Translations under genes and position numbers: made by a program
Notes under the pieces: model-generated
Seen by the model: only the letters and a program-made list of their open reading frames with translations
Databases searched by the model: none
What the model was told of the DNA's origin: nothing
DNA from: Massiliimalia timonensis
GTDB taxonomy: Bacteria; Bacillota; Clostridia; Oscillospirales; Ruminococcaceae
Length of the DNA: 64,000 bases
Assembly: GCF_900186585.1 (NCBI RefSeq)
Contig: NZ_FYDD01000002.1
Location: forward strand, 186,001-250,000
Reading direction: 5' to 3'
Shown here: one piece after another, positions 52,704 to 61,708 of the stretch
How the letters are laid out: every line of letters starts with the position of its first letter
How positions within the stretch are numbered: the stretch's first letter is position 1

Positions 52704-53013
52704 GTGAAGGATATTAAACAAAAGCCGGAGAAAACCGAAGCTGTTAGAAAGCGCTGCCAAAGCTCCCAAGACAGCTATGAAGGACCTATGGCTGAAGTCG
52801 AAAGAAAAGGCTGTCTCGGATGAACAAACCGCAGTATCTTCGAATGATCCGGCGAACTCTGCGGCGGAGCAATACAGATTTACGCCGGAGCAAGACCGGC
52901 AGCCTGCCAAACTTTTAAAGCTGGAGAACCAAAGCCTCTGGTCGGCTGCCCTGTACGGGATCGGAAACAACAGCGGGGATCTGGTCACGCTTGCTCTTTC
53001 TCAGGTAGGAAAT
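52704..53013 (+). pseudogene. CD1108-family mobile element protein, frameshifted fragment
   Basis: A GTG start at 52704 behind TTAGGAGGAATCTG opens VKDIKQKPEK. A one-base shift near 52727 then moves the frame into KLLESAAKAPKTAMKDLWLK. The text continues to SNDPANSAAEQ and LVTLALSQVGN, the approach to the wall-hydrolase domain of CD1108-family conjugation proteins. It breaks at about 53013 and runs without a stop into a TnpV fragment. The hydrolase domain itself is absent. Confidence 0.7.
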
Positions 53014-53326
53014 GCAAGGGGATTATTCTTCCTTGCCTCACAGTACCCACCCAGAACGAAGCCCATAGGCGTATGGGGGCAAAAACATTTGCGGTATCTG
53101 AAAGAGTACCGCAGAGCCGTCTACATAACCCTACCCACAAGCGGCAGGCTGAACGCTTACCTTGCCAACATCGACGGGCAGTCACAGGAGAGCATGGAAA
53201 GGCTTACGGAGCAGATGAAATAGGCGCAGGGTATCCACAGAGCAGTTAAAGGCGGAAAATGCCTTAGAATGGGTGCAGAGAATGAATAACATACGGGCGT
53301 GTGCAAGGGAGATTATTTTTAATTAA
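53014..53326 (+). pseudogene. TnpV-like transposon protein fragment, frameshifted
   Basis: Text TKPIGVWGQKHLRYLKEYRR and LPTSGRLNAYLANIDGQSQE matches TnpV, a small protein of unknown role in Tn4451-type and conjugative transposons. It is joined in frame to the CD1108-like fragment. A stop at 53221-53223 is followed, in the next phase, by the expected ending EQLKAENALEWVQRMNNIR, so a small frameshift has split it. The N-terminus is missing. Confidence 0.78.
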
Positions 53327-53345
53327 GACTTATTAGCGATGATTG

Positions 53346-53374
53346 TTGATGATTTGTTTCAAACTGCCTATAAT
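53346..53374 (+). promoter_or_regulatory. Promoter of the Bce-like operon
   Basis: TTGATG (53346-53351), 17 bases, TATAAT (53369-53374), 95 bases before the ATPase start. A second TA-rich region near 53440 could hold another promoter. Confidence 0.6.
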
Positions 53375-53469
53375 TTATATTATATTTGAGATTGCAGTAT
53401 AGTTTGTAATGAGATTGTAAGAAGTGAATGCTATACTAAAATCACAAAACAAATTTGGAGGTTTTAGCT

Positions 53470-54156
53470 ATGGCAATATTGGAGACGAAAAACTTACGAA
53501 AGATATACGGAAGTGGAGAAAATGAAGTCCACGCTTTGGACGGTGTATCTATTTCCGTGGACGAGGGCGAATTTGTCGCTGTTGTCGGTACATCGGGCAG
53601 TGGTAAATCCACCCTCTTAAATATGATCGGCGGGTTAGACCGCCCCACTTCCGGCAGCGTCACAATTCGGGGCAAAGAGCTTTTGAAAATGAAAGACGAG
53701 GAATTAACCATTTTCCGCCGTAGAAACATCGGCTTTGTCTTTCAGAATTACAATCTGCTCCCTGTCCTTAATGTGTACGAAAATATTGTGTACCCTATCG
53801 AGATTGACGGGGCGAAAGCCGATACGGAGTTTGTTCGGCAGATCATTCATACGCTTGGACTGGAAAAGAAGCTCAAAAATATGCCGAATAATCTGTCCGG
53901 CGGTCAGCAGCAGCGTGTAGCGATTGCCCGTGCATTGGCTACCAAGCCCGCCATTATCCTTGCCGATGAGCCGACTGGAAATCTGGACTCCAAAACGAGT
54001 ATGGATGTTATTCTGCTGATGCAGGCTATCAGCCGCCAGTTCCACCAGACTACCATTATGATTACCCACAATGAGGAAATTGCTCAGATGGCAGACCGCA
54101 CAATACGCATTGAGGACGGAAAGGTCGTTTCGGGAGGTGTGAAGTATGCACGCTAA
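53470..54156 (+). CDS. ABC transporter ATP-binding protein, BceA/MacB-like
   Basis: 228 residues. Walker [17 protein letters not shown] near residue 39, signature [15 protein letters not shown], Walker [13 protein letters not shown]. The ATG at 53470 has GGAGG 8 bases upstream; a TTG five codons earlier is part of that site region and is rejected. The permease gene overlaps its end by 11 bases, and a response regulator and histidine kinase follow. ATPase-permease-regulator-kinase sets of this type typically sense and remove peptide antibiotics acting on the cell envelope. Confidence 0.94.
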   Translation: MAILETKNLRKIYGSGENEVHALDGVSISVDEGEFVAVVGTSGSGKSTLLNMIGGLDRPTSGSVTIRGKELLKMKDEELTIFRRRNIGFVFQNYNLLPVLNVYENIVYPIEIDGAKADTEFVRQIIHTLGLEKKLKNMPNNLSGGQQQRVAIARALATKPAIILADEPTGNLDSKTSMDVILLMQAISRQFHQTTIMITHNEEIAQMADRTIRIEDGKVVSGGVKYAR

Positions 54157-56707
54157 CCGGAATAAAAGCGCAGTCAAGCGAGTGGAAAAAGGCATGATGA
54201 AAGCAAACCGCACCCGTAATCTGTTTGCGGTGTTTGCAATCGTCCTCACCACCTTTATGATCACCACGGTGTTCAGTTTGGGCATTAACTATATGGAAAA
54301 TATGAAGTTAATGCAGGTGCGTACTGCGGGTACGACCGCCGATGTTTCCCTTGCTATGCCAACGGCAGAGCAGGAACAGCAGATCCGGAACTTGGATTAT
54401 GTCAAAACCGTCGGTACGCAGTATATGGTCGGTTCAGTTGCCGAGGAGAACGACGAGGGGCGTGAGCTTTCCATTGCGCTCCAGTATTACGACACCACTG
54501 AATGGGAAAAACACTATCAGGAAACCATTAAGGATTTGGAGGGCAAATATCCCGCAAGCGAAAATGAAATCATGCTGTCGGAAGACGCCCTTTCACAGCT
54601 CGGTATTACAGAACCGAAACTGAATATGGAAATTCCGCTGTCCTACTATAATAAAAACGGTCAGCAGGAAAAAACTTTCACATTAAGCGGCTGGTTTCAT
54701 TCCTATACAGGTACGGGAATGGGCTTTGTTTCCGAGGCGTATTGTAAAAACGCAGGCTATACAATGGCACAGGACGGCATCCTCTCTTTGTCGCTGAATA
54801 AAATGCCCGATGATTTTCACCGTATTCAAAAAGATGTGGAATTAAACGAAAACCAGTCTTTCAGCGGTGCGGTTTCGATGAAATCATCAAGCAGTTCAGT
54901 TATCGCAATGGTAGCCCTTTTGGTATTCTTTATCATCGGCAGCGGGTATCTCCTTATTTACAATGTCCTGTATATCTCCATATCAAAGGACACCCGTTTT
55001 TACGGCTTGATGAAAACATTGGGTACAACACAGGCACAGATCAAGTCGCTGGTAAAAAATCAAGCGGTCAAGTTTGCCTGTATTGGTATTCCGATTGGTA
55101 TTGTGTTAGCTACCGCCGTTTCCTTTGGAATTGTCCCCCTTGTTTTGAATGAGGGCTTTGAACAGGGCAAGTCGATCATGGAGGCCGAGGTGTTCTTCCA
55201 CCCGTCGATCTATATTCTGTCCATCCTCTTTTCAGCGGTAACAGTTTGGATTTCCTGCAATGCACCGGCAAAAGCGGCGGCAAAGATTTCGCCTGTGGAG
55301 GCGCTGAAATTCCAGAACTTCGCGCCGAAGAAAACGAAAAGCAGAAATTCCACCAACGGCGGAAAGCTGCACATGATGGCGTTCCACAATGTATTCCGTG
55401 ACAGAAAGCGCGCGATCCTTGTGTTTATGTCCTTGTTTATGGGTATCACAATGATTTTAGGCGTAAACGGAGTCATAAGAAGTATGACCGCCGAAAACTT
55501 TATTAAAGAATATATGGATTATCACTTTGAGTACAACGATATCCAGTTTGAACAGCCCGAACAGCCCAACAAGGAAGTACCGCAGTTTGACGAACATTTT
55601 GTGGAACAGATCAAGCAAGTCAATGGTATTGAAAATGTGGATGTTCAAAAGACCGTTTGGGCGGGCATTGACTTTGATGAAACCGCTTTGGAAGGCTTTA
55701 TGAAAATCCAATATGAGGACAGCAGATATAAGTCCAAAGGGCAGTCTTATGAACAGATGATAGAGGCGCTGAAAGGGTATGCTGAATCCGGTGAGTACGG
55801 CTGCTATATCACAACGCTTGACGATGACAAGGCGCTGAAAGAATACAATGCCAAGCATCCGGATACGCCCATTGACATGGAAGCATTCAAGCGTGGCGAA
55901 ACAGCGATTGCAGGAAAAGATACCGAATATAATGCGCCCAATGCCGCATTAGTGGGTGAAACACTGACGCTGACCGCCGACAGCACTGACGGCAAGGCAA
56001 CCGATTTCAAAATCGGCGGAGCTTTTTACTATGACGATTATGGGAATAATCTTTCCGATAGTATTGGAAGACGCAAAGACATTCAAATTGTGCCGAATAT
56101 CATCTTTGTCAGCGAAGCGGGGATGGAACGACTGACGAAAGAACCGATCATTTCCGCAATCGGTGTGAATATTAAAGATTTTAACGACTTAGATCAGATT
56201 GACGGCGAATTGCAGGCCATCAACAGCACCTTGACCACATCGGAATGGCAGATGAAATCTGCCATTAATCAGAAAGAACAATTTAATCAGATGTTCTATT
56301 CTGTCAATCTGTTAGGAAATGGTGCGGCGATTCTGCTCATTGTTATCGGCTTGATTAACTTTGTCAATGTGATGCTGACGGGTGTCGTGGCAAGGAAAAA
56401 TGAATTTGCCATTATGGAAAGCATCGGCACAACGAAAAAGCAGATTATGAAGATACTGACCTTGGAAGGCGGTGTTTACGCTTTGATTTCTACTCTGCTG
56501 ATTATGACTTTTGGCAATGCGTTTTTGCTGCTGGTAGCGGACGCCGTTCCCCACATAGCAAACTATGCGGTGTTTGAGTATCCTGTTGCGCTTGTCATCG
56601 GTTTGATTGCGGCAATCTTTGTAATTTGTTTGAGTGTTCCCGCCATTGTTTACAAGGTGACTTCTGATGAAACGGTCATTGAGCGACTGCACAATTTTGA
56701 TAACTAA
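54146..56707 (+). CDS. FtsX-type ABC permease, large (Bce-like module)
   Basis: 853 residues. A first membrane segment (about 26-48) is followed by an extracellular domain of about 200 residues and three segments between 250 and 375. A second half starts near residue 430 with another extracellular domain of about 270 residues, and the last three segments lie at about 715-850. The duplicated MacB-like plan and RATGTT/TLGTTQAQIKSLV-type coupling helices fit peptide or antibiotic exporters. It is longer than classical BceB proteins (about 650), so transport of a different peptide is possible. GGAGGTGTGAAGT precedes the ATG. Confidence 0.92.
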   Translation: MHANRNKSAVKRVEKGMMKANRTRNLFAVFAIVLTTFMITTVFSLGINYMENMKLMQVRTAGTTADVSLAMPTAEQEQQIRNLDYVKTVGTQYMVGSVAEENDEGRELSIALQYYDTTEWEKHYQETIKDLEGKYPASENEIMLSEDALSQLGITEPKLNMEIPLSYYNKNGQQEKTFTLSGWFHSYTGTGMGFVSEAYCKNAGYTMAQDGILSLSLNKMPDDFHRIQKDVELNENQSFSGAVSMKSSSSSVIAMVALLVFFIIGSGYLLIYNVLYISISKDTRFYGLMKTLGTTQAQIKSLVKNQAVKFACIGIPIGIVLATAVSFGIVPLVLNEGFEQGKSIMEAEVFFHPSIYILSILFSAVTVWISCNAPAKAAAKISPVEALKFQNFAPKKTKSRNSTNGGKLHMMAFHNVFRDRKRAILVFMSLFMGITMILGVNGVIRSMTAENFIKEYMDYHFEYNDIQFEQPEQPNKEVPQFDEHFVEQIKQVNGIENVDVQKTVWAGIDFDETALEGFMKIQYEDSRYKSKGQSYEQMIEALKGYAESGEYGCYITTLDDDKALKEYNAKHPDTPIDMEAFKRGETAIAGKDTEYNAPNAALVGETLTLTADSTDGKATDFKIGGAFYYDDYGNNLSDSIGRRKDIQIVPNIIFVSEAGMERLTKEPIISAIGVNIKDFNDLDQIDGELQAINSTLTTSEWQMKSAINQKEQFNQMFYSVNLLGNGAAILLIVIGLINFVNVMLTGVVARKNEFAIMESIGTTKKQIMKILTLEGGVYALISTLLIMTFGNAFLLLVADAVPHIANYAVFEYPVALVIGLIAAIFVICLSVPAIVYKVTSDETVIERLHNFDN

Positions 56708-56789
56708 GTGAGTTTGCGGGACGGAGGCAGCGTTGCTGCGCCTGTTCCTGCAACTCTATATATTGAGGAAGGTGGTGTGTTCTGCGACT

Positions 56790-57455
56790 ATGGCAAATAT
56801 TTTTCTCCTTGAAGACGACAAAATTTTGAGCAAAGGAATTTCTATCGCCTTAAAAAAGGACGAGCATACGGTTACGGCAGTCTATGGTTATCTGGAAGCC
56901 TTACAGCAATATCAAAAACAAAAGTATGATTTGTTCCTGCTCGATATTAACCTGCCCGACGGCAGCGGTCTTGCCCTTTGTGAAAAAATCCGTGAAACTT
57001 CTGAAACACCTGTTTTGTTCCTGACTGCCAACGACACCGAGGAAGATATGCTTTCCGGCTTTTCGGCAGGTTGTGATGATTATATTTCTAAACCCTTTCC
57101 CATTGAGGTTTTGCGAAAAAAGGTGCTGGCGGTCTTAAAACGGACGGGCGGCGGAGCTGCCCGCGTCCGATACCGGGATTTGGAAGTGGATAAAGAAAAA
57201 TGCCTTGTTTTGATGAAAGGGCAGGAAATACACTTGACCTCAACGGAATACAAATTATTCCTTTATCTAATGGAAAACAGGGGCAGGGTTGTTACAAAGG
57301 CAATGCTTTTAGAACAGCTTTGGGATATAGACGGAAACTTTGTTGATGACAATACGGTGCGTGTGAATATTAAGAGGCTGCGGCAGAAACTGAATGATGA
57401 AAATCAAGAATACATTGTGACGGTTTTTGGTATGGGCTACACTTTTGGAGAATGA
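56790..57455 (+). CDS. OmpR-family response regulator
   Basis: 221 residues from the ATG at 56790. The frame is open 19 codons further upstream, but the family starts at ANIFLLEDDKILSKGI. The receiver domain has the acidic pocket EDD, the phospho-accepting Asp in LFLLDINLPDGSG near residue 52, and the conserved Lys in DYISKPFP. The C-terminal winged helix (about 125-220) has LTSTEYKLFLYLMENRG and VDDNTVRVNIKRLRQKL. It should activate the ABC pair upstream. It ends in TGA just before the kinase start. Confidence 0.94.
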   Translation: MANIFLLEDDKILSKGISIALKKDEHTVTAVYGYLEALQQYQKQKYDLFLLDINLPDGSGLALCEKIRETSETPVLFLTANDTEEDMLSGFSAGCDDYISKPFPIEVLRKKVLAVLKRTGGGAARVRYRDLEVDKEKCLVLMKGQEIHLTSTEYKLFLYLMENRGRVVTKAMLLEQLWDIDGNFVDDNTVRVNIKRLRQKLNDENQEYIVTVFGMGYTFGE

Positions 57456-57457
57456 CG

Positions 57458-58474
57458 ATGAAGCATTTTGGAATTTACAGAAAACTAATTTTAATTGTAG
57501 GTACTGCCACAGCGGCGGTATCTATCGGTGTGTTCTTTTTTATGGAGGACATCCTTTTCCGTATGCTTTTTATCGTTTCCGCTTTTGTGCTTTTATGCGG
57601 GTTGTTGTTTCTGTTGGACTTTCTGTACAACCGCTATAATGATACTCTGTTAGAAGATATTACGCTGCTCATTGAGGCTTTGGTGGAACAACAGGAACGG
57701 ACTGTCTTTTCAGAAGCCGAGGATACTTTGACTGCACGCTTGCAACACCAACTTTTGAAACTCCGCAACATTTTGACGGCGCAGAATCAAATGCTGGCAC
57801 AGGAAAAAGAACGCATCAAGACCTTGATTTCCGATATTTCCCACCAAATCAAAACGCCGGTAGCGGCGGCGAATACCTTTGCACAGCTGCTCGGTGATAC
57901 AGGGCTATCCGATGAGGAGAGAAGCGAATATATTGCCACCCTGCAAACATCCCTTGAAAAGCTGACCTTTTTGACAAACAGCCTGATTAAAATGTCCCGT
58001 TTGGAAAGCGGCATTATCCGTCTAAAACCCGAACGAACCAGCCTGAACGATATTGTTTTGCAGGCGGTAAAAACGGTTTATGCCAAGGCGAGGGAAAAAA
58101 ACATCATCATTACCTTTGACTGCGAACAGACCTTTGAGGCCCTGCTCGATTTTAACTGGACGGCGGAGGCCATTACCAATGTGCTTGACAATGCTGTGAA
58201 ATACACGCCAGACGGCGGCGTCGTGGGTTTAAAAATCACCGAATACCCATCCTATCTGCGGCTGGATATATCCGATAACGGAATTGGGATTCCCGAAGAA
58301 GAACAGGCAAAAATCTTCGGCAGATTTTACCGTGGGAAGCAGTCGGCGGGGGTTGACGGCGTAGGGATCGGCTTATATCTTACCCGTGATATTGTGAATA
58401 AGCAGAAAGGATACATCAAGGTGGCGTCCGATGAAAACGGCAGCACTTTTTCGATCTTTTTGAAAAAGATTTAA
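57458..58474 (+). CDS. Sensor histidine kinase (BceS-like)
   Basis: 338 residues from the ATG at 57458, 8 bases after GGAG. Two closely spaced membrane segments (about 8-28 and 34-54) leave almost no external loop, as in intramembrane-sensing kinases, which read the state of their partner transporter. The phosphorylated His is in ISDISHQIKTPVAA near residue 127. The ATP-binding domain has NVLDNAVKYTPDGG, DISDNGIGIPEEE and GIGLYLTRDIV. It acts with the response regulator directly upstream. Confidence 0.94.
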   Translation: MKHFGIYRKLILIVGTATAAVSIGVFFFMEDILFRMLFIVSAFVLLCGLLFLLDFLYNRYNDTLLEDITLLIEALVEQQERTVFSEAEDTLTARLQHQLLKLRNILTAQNQMLAQEKERIKTLISDISHQIKTPVAAANTFAQLLGDTGLSDEERSEYIATLQTSLEKLTFLTNSLIKMSRLESGIIRLKPERTSLNDIVLQAVKTVYAKAREKNIIITFDCEQTFEALLDFNWTAEAITNVLDNAVKYTPDGGVVGLKITEYPSYLRLDISDNGIGIPEEEQAKIFGRFYRGKQSAGVDGVGIGLYLTRDIVNKQKGYIKVASDENGSTFSIFLKKI

Positions 58475-58500
58475 CTATATAAAAAGGGAGGAGGAATATT

Positions 58501-58655
58501 ATGCAGGAAATACACTGGGTACTATGTCCTGTATGCGAAAATAAAACTCGTGACAGAATTAGAGAAGATACCGTATTGAAGAATTATCCTCTCTACTGTC
58601 CTAATGCAAACGAGAAACTATAATCAGTCCGCCATATAAAAAAACGGAGTTTTGA
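58501..58655 (+). pseudogene. Cys-rich KTR domain protein, frameshifted
   Basis: A good site (GGAGGAGG) and ATG open MQEIHWVLCPVCENKTRDRI, a small zinc-ribbon-like protein of conjugative elements with two CxxC pairs. After PLYCPN a one-base loss destroys the second pair (usual CPKC) and the frame stops at 58623 after 40 residues. In the next phase CKRETIIS-like text continues to a TGA at 58655. The truncated peptide would lack its second metal-binding half. Confidence 0.8.
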
Positions 58656-58681
58656 CGGACTGTATTGCTATGCCCTAATGC

Positions 58682-58717
58682 TCCCTCCAAATCCGTTTTG
58701 AGTTTGGAGGGATTTTT
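58682..58717 (+). terminator. Terminator of the Bce-like operon
   Basis: Stem TCCCTCCAAA / TTTGGAGGGA with an 11-base loop and six T. The following 309 bases (58718-59026) hold no recognisable gene. Confidence 0.88.
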
Positions 58718-59026
58718 TGCGTCTTTCTTCATTTGCTATTCTGCCGCTAATTCATGTGACGTTCTACATATTACCAGACAGAAACGAGGATAACCTGTTA
58801 AAAAAATCCTTGTTCTGATATGGCTCTTTTACGCGCTAAAAGTAGATGTCAAATATCTATATAAAAGAGCTTTTACTTCTCATAGCCGCAATGGCCTGAC
58901 AGTCTTTGCGGTTTTTCTTTTGTCGCTTTTTATCAAGAGACAGGACAAGTCTGTTTCTGGCGTTGGGTGTCGCTCTGCGCCTGCCAATCTGGATTTTCAA
59001 AAAATTCAGATTGGAGGTAAAGAACA

Positions 59027-59453
59027 GTGGCATACAATCACGGAAAGGCAGAGCGCAGATGGCGGCTCTGAAAAGAGAAAGAAGAAAAGATTTTACGGAA
59101 GTGCGGCGTTGATGAAGAAACGATTGATGAAATTCGCACTTTTGACAGGGAAGAATTTAATTCCGACAGACGGTTTTTACACACGCTTGAATGATATTGG
59201 GGAATACATAGCGGAAACCACCATGCAGGAGACGCCTATGGAGGTCAATACAGTTTGGGATATACTGAATGAAATCGAGGACGAAAACCTGTACCGTGCA
59301 TTGCTTACGGTGGATAAGCGTGCCCTGCAAATTGTCCTGCAGAAAATGCAGGGATATTCCTTAAAGGAGACTGTGCCGATGGTTGATTTATCGGCGGGCG
59401 CTGTCTATACAAGGTTAGACCATCTGCGGAAAAAGCTGAGAAAATGCTTATAG
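59027..59453 (+). pseudogene. Conjugative-element sigma-70-like / helix-turn-helix protein, broken
   Basis: A GTG at 59027 behind GGAGG opens VAYNHGKAERRWRL, followed at once by a TGA in place of the usual Trp. The same phase continues EKIRKCGVDEETIDE-like text to about 59195. The frame then shifts to GFYTRLNDIGEYIAETTMQE and the C-terminal sigma-type helix-turn-helix (LQKMQGYSLKETVPMVDLSA, then LDHLRKKLRKCL). At least one stop and one frameshift make it a pseudogene. A shadow frame from 58920 that seems intact is a misreading across the break. Confidence 0.82.
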
Positions 59454-59617
59454 TATCTAAAGCCCTGCTGTTTCCTGCTAAAAAGAAAGAAAAAGATGTG
59501 TTTTTTAAAATACATCTTTTTAAATATTCTCTTTTTTCTTCTCATATAATATTTTCAATTTAGCAACAGATAATATCAATATGGCCATTTAGACTCAGAA
59601 AGGAAAGGTGAATCTAC

Positions 59618-61501
59618 TTGTATCCATCGATCAAATTGATTTCTAATCAAGACGGAACCTATGACCTTATTCTCAATTATGAAAAGTATGATGTAGAATT
59701 TGCAGAAGAATTTGACATTAGAGCGGAAAAACAAAGACTCCCAAAATCTCTTTTTTCGCATATTAAGAACCTAAGAATAAAAAGTGTAAAGATTCTGGTT
59801 TCCGGTGTGCTAGTTACCACGCTGGCTTTCCCAGCGTTTATAAATGTTTTTGCAGCGACAGACCGTTATACAATGGGGTATCTATACGGTGGTACCGACC
59901 ATCAGCAAATCGCATATGTTGACCAATCAAACAATGCCTTAGATGTTGTCTCGCCCAGCTATTTTGACCTGCGTGAAGATGGCAGTTTGAAGTTAAATTA
60001 TCTTAGCCCATTCTTTATTAAAAGTATGCACGACAAGGGAATAAAGGTTGTTCCATTTTTAAGCAACCATTGGAACCGCACTGCAGGAATGAATGCCTTA
60101 AAAGACGTCGATTCATTATCTACACAGCTTGCCGAGTATATAGAAGAATACGATTTAGACGGGATTAATGTAGATATTGAAAATGTAACCCACGAACAAA
60201 AAGATCAGTATACGCAGCTAGTAAAGCTTTTGCGTGAAAAAATCCCAAGTCATAAAGAAATTTCTGTTGCAGTAGCGGCAAATCCGAATAATTGGCAGAC
60301 TGGCTGGCATGGTTCCTATGATTATACTGCACTTGCAAAATATGCCGATCATCTTCTCATTATGGCATATGATGAACATTACGAAGGCGGCACAGCCGGT
60401 CCAGTAGCTAGTATCGACTTCGTGGAACGGTCTATTCAATATGCTTTGAGTAAAACCTCGCCGGATAAAATTGTTGTTGGGGTTCCATTTTATGGCCGTA
60501 TTTGGGGACTCGACAGCAATCGGATTACGGGAAAAGGGGTTAGTACCAAAACTATTCAACAGATATTGGAAAACTGTGAGTCAATAATCACCTATGATGA
60601 GCAAAATCAAGCTGTTAAAGCAGAAGTTACCGTTACTGAGTCAAGCGGCCACTTTACTGTTGGTGGGGATTTTGTCTTGCAGCCTGGAAGGTATGTTATC
60701 TGGTTTGAAAATGACCAGTCCTATCAGTCTAAACTAAACTTAATTGAAAAATATAATTTAAAGGGAGCTGGTGCCTGGTCTTTAGGGCAAGAGGATCCTT
60801 CTATCTGGGAGCATTATGAAGACTGGATTGATGGAGAAAATACTAGCGTAGACGGAACACTTCCACCTGCTTCCACTGATCCCTCCCCCCTTCCACCTGA
60901 TACGGACGATTCGGTTACTCCTCCTTCTGAAAACGACTTTGTTAATGCATGGATCAAACAAGAGATAAAACAGGCTTCTGTTTACAAGAACCCAAATTTA
61001 AAAGGCAAAGTTGTCGCAACGCTTTCCGGCGGAACAGCTGTTTCAGTATTGGAATATAAAAAGGACGTTTATCAGGTCAAACTTACTAATGGAGAAATTG
61101 GATATCTTTCTGCAAATCATCTGTCCTTTCAAGAATCTACTCCCGAGGTCAAACCTCCTTCTCAGGAATATTTTATCTATGAAGTGAAGTCCGAGGATAC
61201 GTTATGGAAAATAGCGGAACGGTTTTTGGGAGCAGGAAAACGATATCCGGAGATTGTAGAGTTAAATAACCTGTCATCTGACTATATTACACCTGGTATG
61301 AAGTTAAAGATTCCCGGAACTGAAAGTCTTTCTAAGCCAGAAATGTCTTATACGGAATATACTGTCAAACGTGGAGATACACTATGGAAAATAGCCAAAG
61401 CGAAACTGGGATACGGTAGTCGTTATACTGAGATTATGAAACTTAATAATCTAAACAGTGAAACGATTTATCCGGGGCAGGTTTTAAAATTGCCCAAATA
61501 A
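59618..61501 (+). CDS. GH18 glycosidase with SH3 and two LysM domains
   Basis: 627 residues, TTG start behind AAAGGAAAGG. A hydrophilic N-terminus of about 58 residues precedes a membrane segment (about 62-84), then a GH18 barrel (about 88-415). The catalytic motif is DLDGINVDIENV near residue 187, with the acid Glu present and an Asn replacing one Asp of the usual DxxDxDxE. A proline-rich linker, a bacterial SH3 domain (about 448-503) and two LysM repeats (EDTLWKIAERFLG; GDTLWKIAKAKLG) follow. It resembles the YaaH/YdhD spore-cortex and wall hydrolases. The DNA looks more AT-rich than its neighbours and lies between mobile elements, so acquisition is possible. Confidence 0.9.
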   Translation: MYPSIKLISNQDGTYDLILNYEKYDVEFAEEFDIRAEKQRLPKSLFSHIKNLRIKSVKILVSGVLVTTLAFPAFINVFAATDRYTMGYLYGGTDHQQIAYVDQSNNALDVVSPSYFDLREDGSLKLNYLSPFFIKSMHDKGIKVVPFLSNHWNRTAGMNALKDVDSLSTQLAEYIEEYDLDGINVDIENVTHEQKDQYTQLVKLLREKIPSHKEISVAVAANPNNWQTGWHGSYDYTALAKYADHLLIMAYDEHYEGGTAGPVASIDFVERSIQYALSKTSPDKIVVGVPFYGRIWGLDSNRITGKGVSTKTIQQILENCESIITYDEQNQAVKAEVTVTESSGHFTVGGDFVLQPGRYVIWFENDQSYQSKLNLIEKYNLKGAGAWSLGQEDPSIWEHYEDWIDGENTSVDGTLPPASTDPSPLPPDTDDSVTPPSENDFVNAWIKQEIKQASVYKNPNLKGKVVATLSGGTAVSVLEYKKDVYQVKLTNGEIGYLSANHLSFQESTPEVKPPSQEYFIYEVKSEDTLWKIAERFLGAGKRYPEIVELNNLSSDYITPGMKLKIPGTESLSKPEMSYTEYTVKRGDTLWKIAKAKLGYGSRYTEIMKLNNLNSETIYPGQVLKLPK

Positions 61502-61508
61502 TTGGATG

Positions 61509-61567
61509 AAAAGGGGCCGGAATTGGGAACTCAAAAAATGAGATATCCAAATTCGGACCTCTTTTTT
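61509..61567 (+). terminator. Terminator of the GH18/LysM gene
   Basis: Imperfect stem AAAAGGGGCCGGAATTGG with CCAAATTCGGACCTCTTTT (G-T pairs), A-rich loop, long T run. Confidence 0.8.
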
Positions 61568-61630
61568 ATTTCATAAAGCTAGTACTGAAGTTGTTTTCAG
61601 GGTTTATGATTATTTCACGCCAAGGGATCC

Positions 61631-61653
61631 GGGTCTGAGCTTTGCTCAGACCC
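61631..61653. repeat. Hairpin near the left end of the IS21 element
   Basis: Stem GGGTCTGAGC / GCTCAGACCC with a 3-base loop; CTCAGACCC recurs at 61665-61673. It lies between the GH18 gene and istB. It may belong to the element's end, but the IS21 terminal repeat itself could not be fixed with the other end outside the window. Confidence 0.5.
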
Positions 61654-61708
61654 ACTGATTTTTCTCTCAGACCCAGCAATACGCTTTTGGGATCCACCGG
61701 TGTGTTTT

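Larger units (their letters stand above)
52335..59453 (+). mobile_element. Decayed conjugative element with intact transporter/two-component cargo
   Basis: Order: VirB4 C-terminal fragment, CD1108-like fragment, TnpV fragment, intact Bce-like ABC and two-component genes, frameshifted Cys-rich KTR gene, broken sigma-like gene. This order is common in Firmicute conjugative transposons. Every backbone gene is broken, and no integrase, excisionase or relaxase is left in the window. The element is therefore fixed in place. Confidence 0.75.

Noticed and set aside
58920-59453. Apparently intact 177-residue frame at the right end of the conjugative relic
   Set aside because: Its first half is out of phase with the known protein; the true start is the GTG at 59027, followed by a stop and a frameshift.
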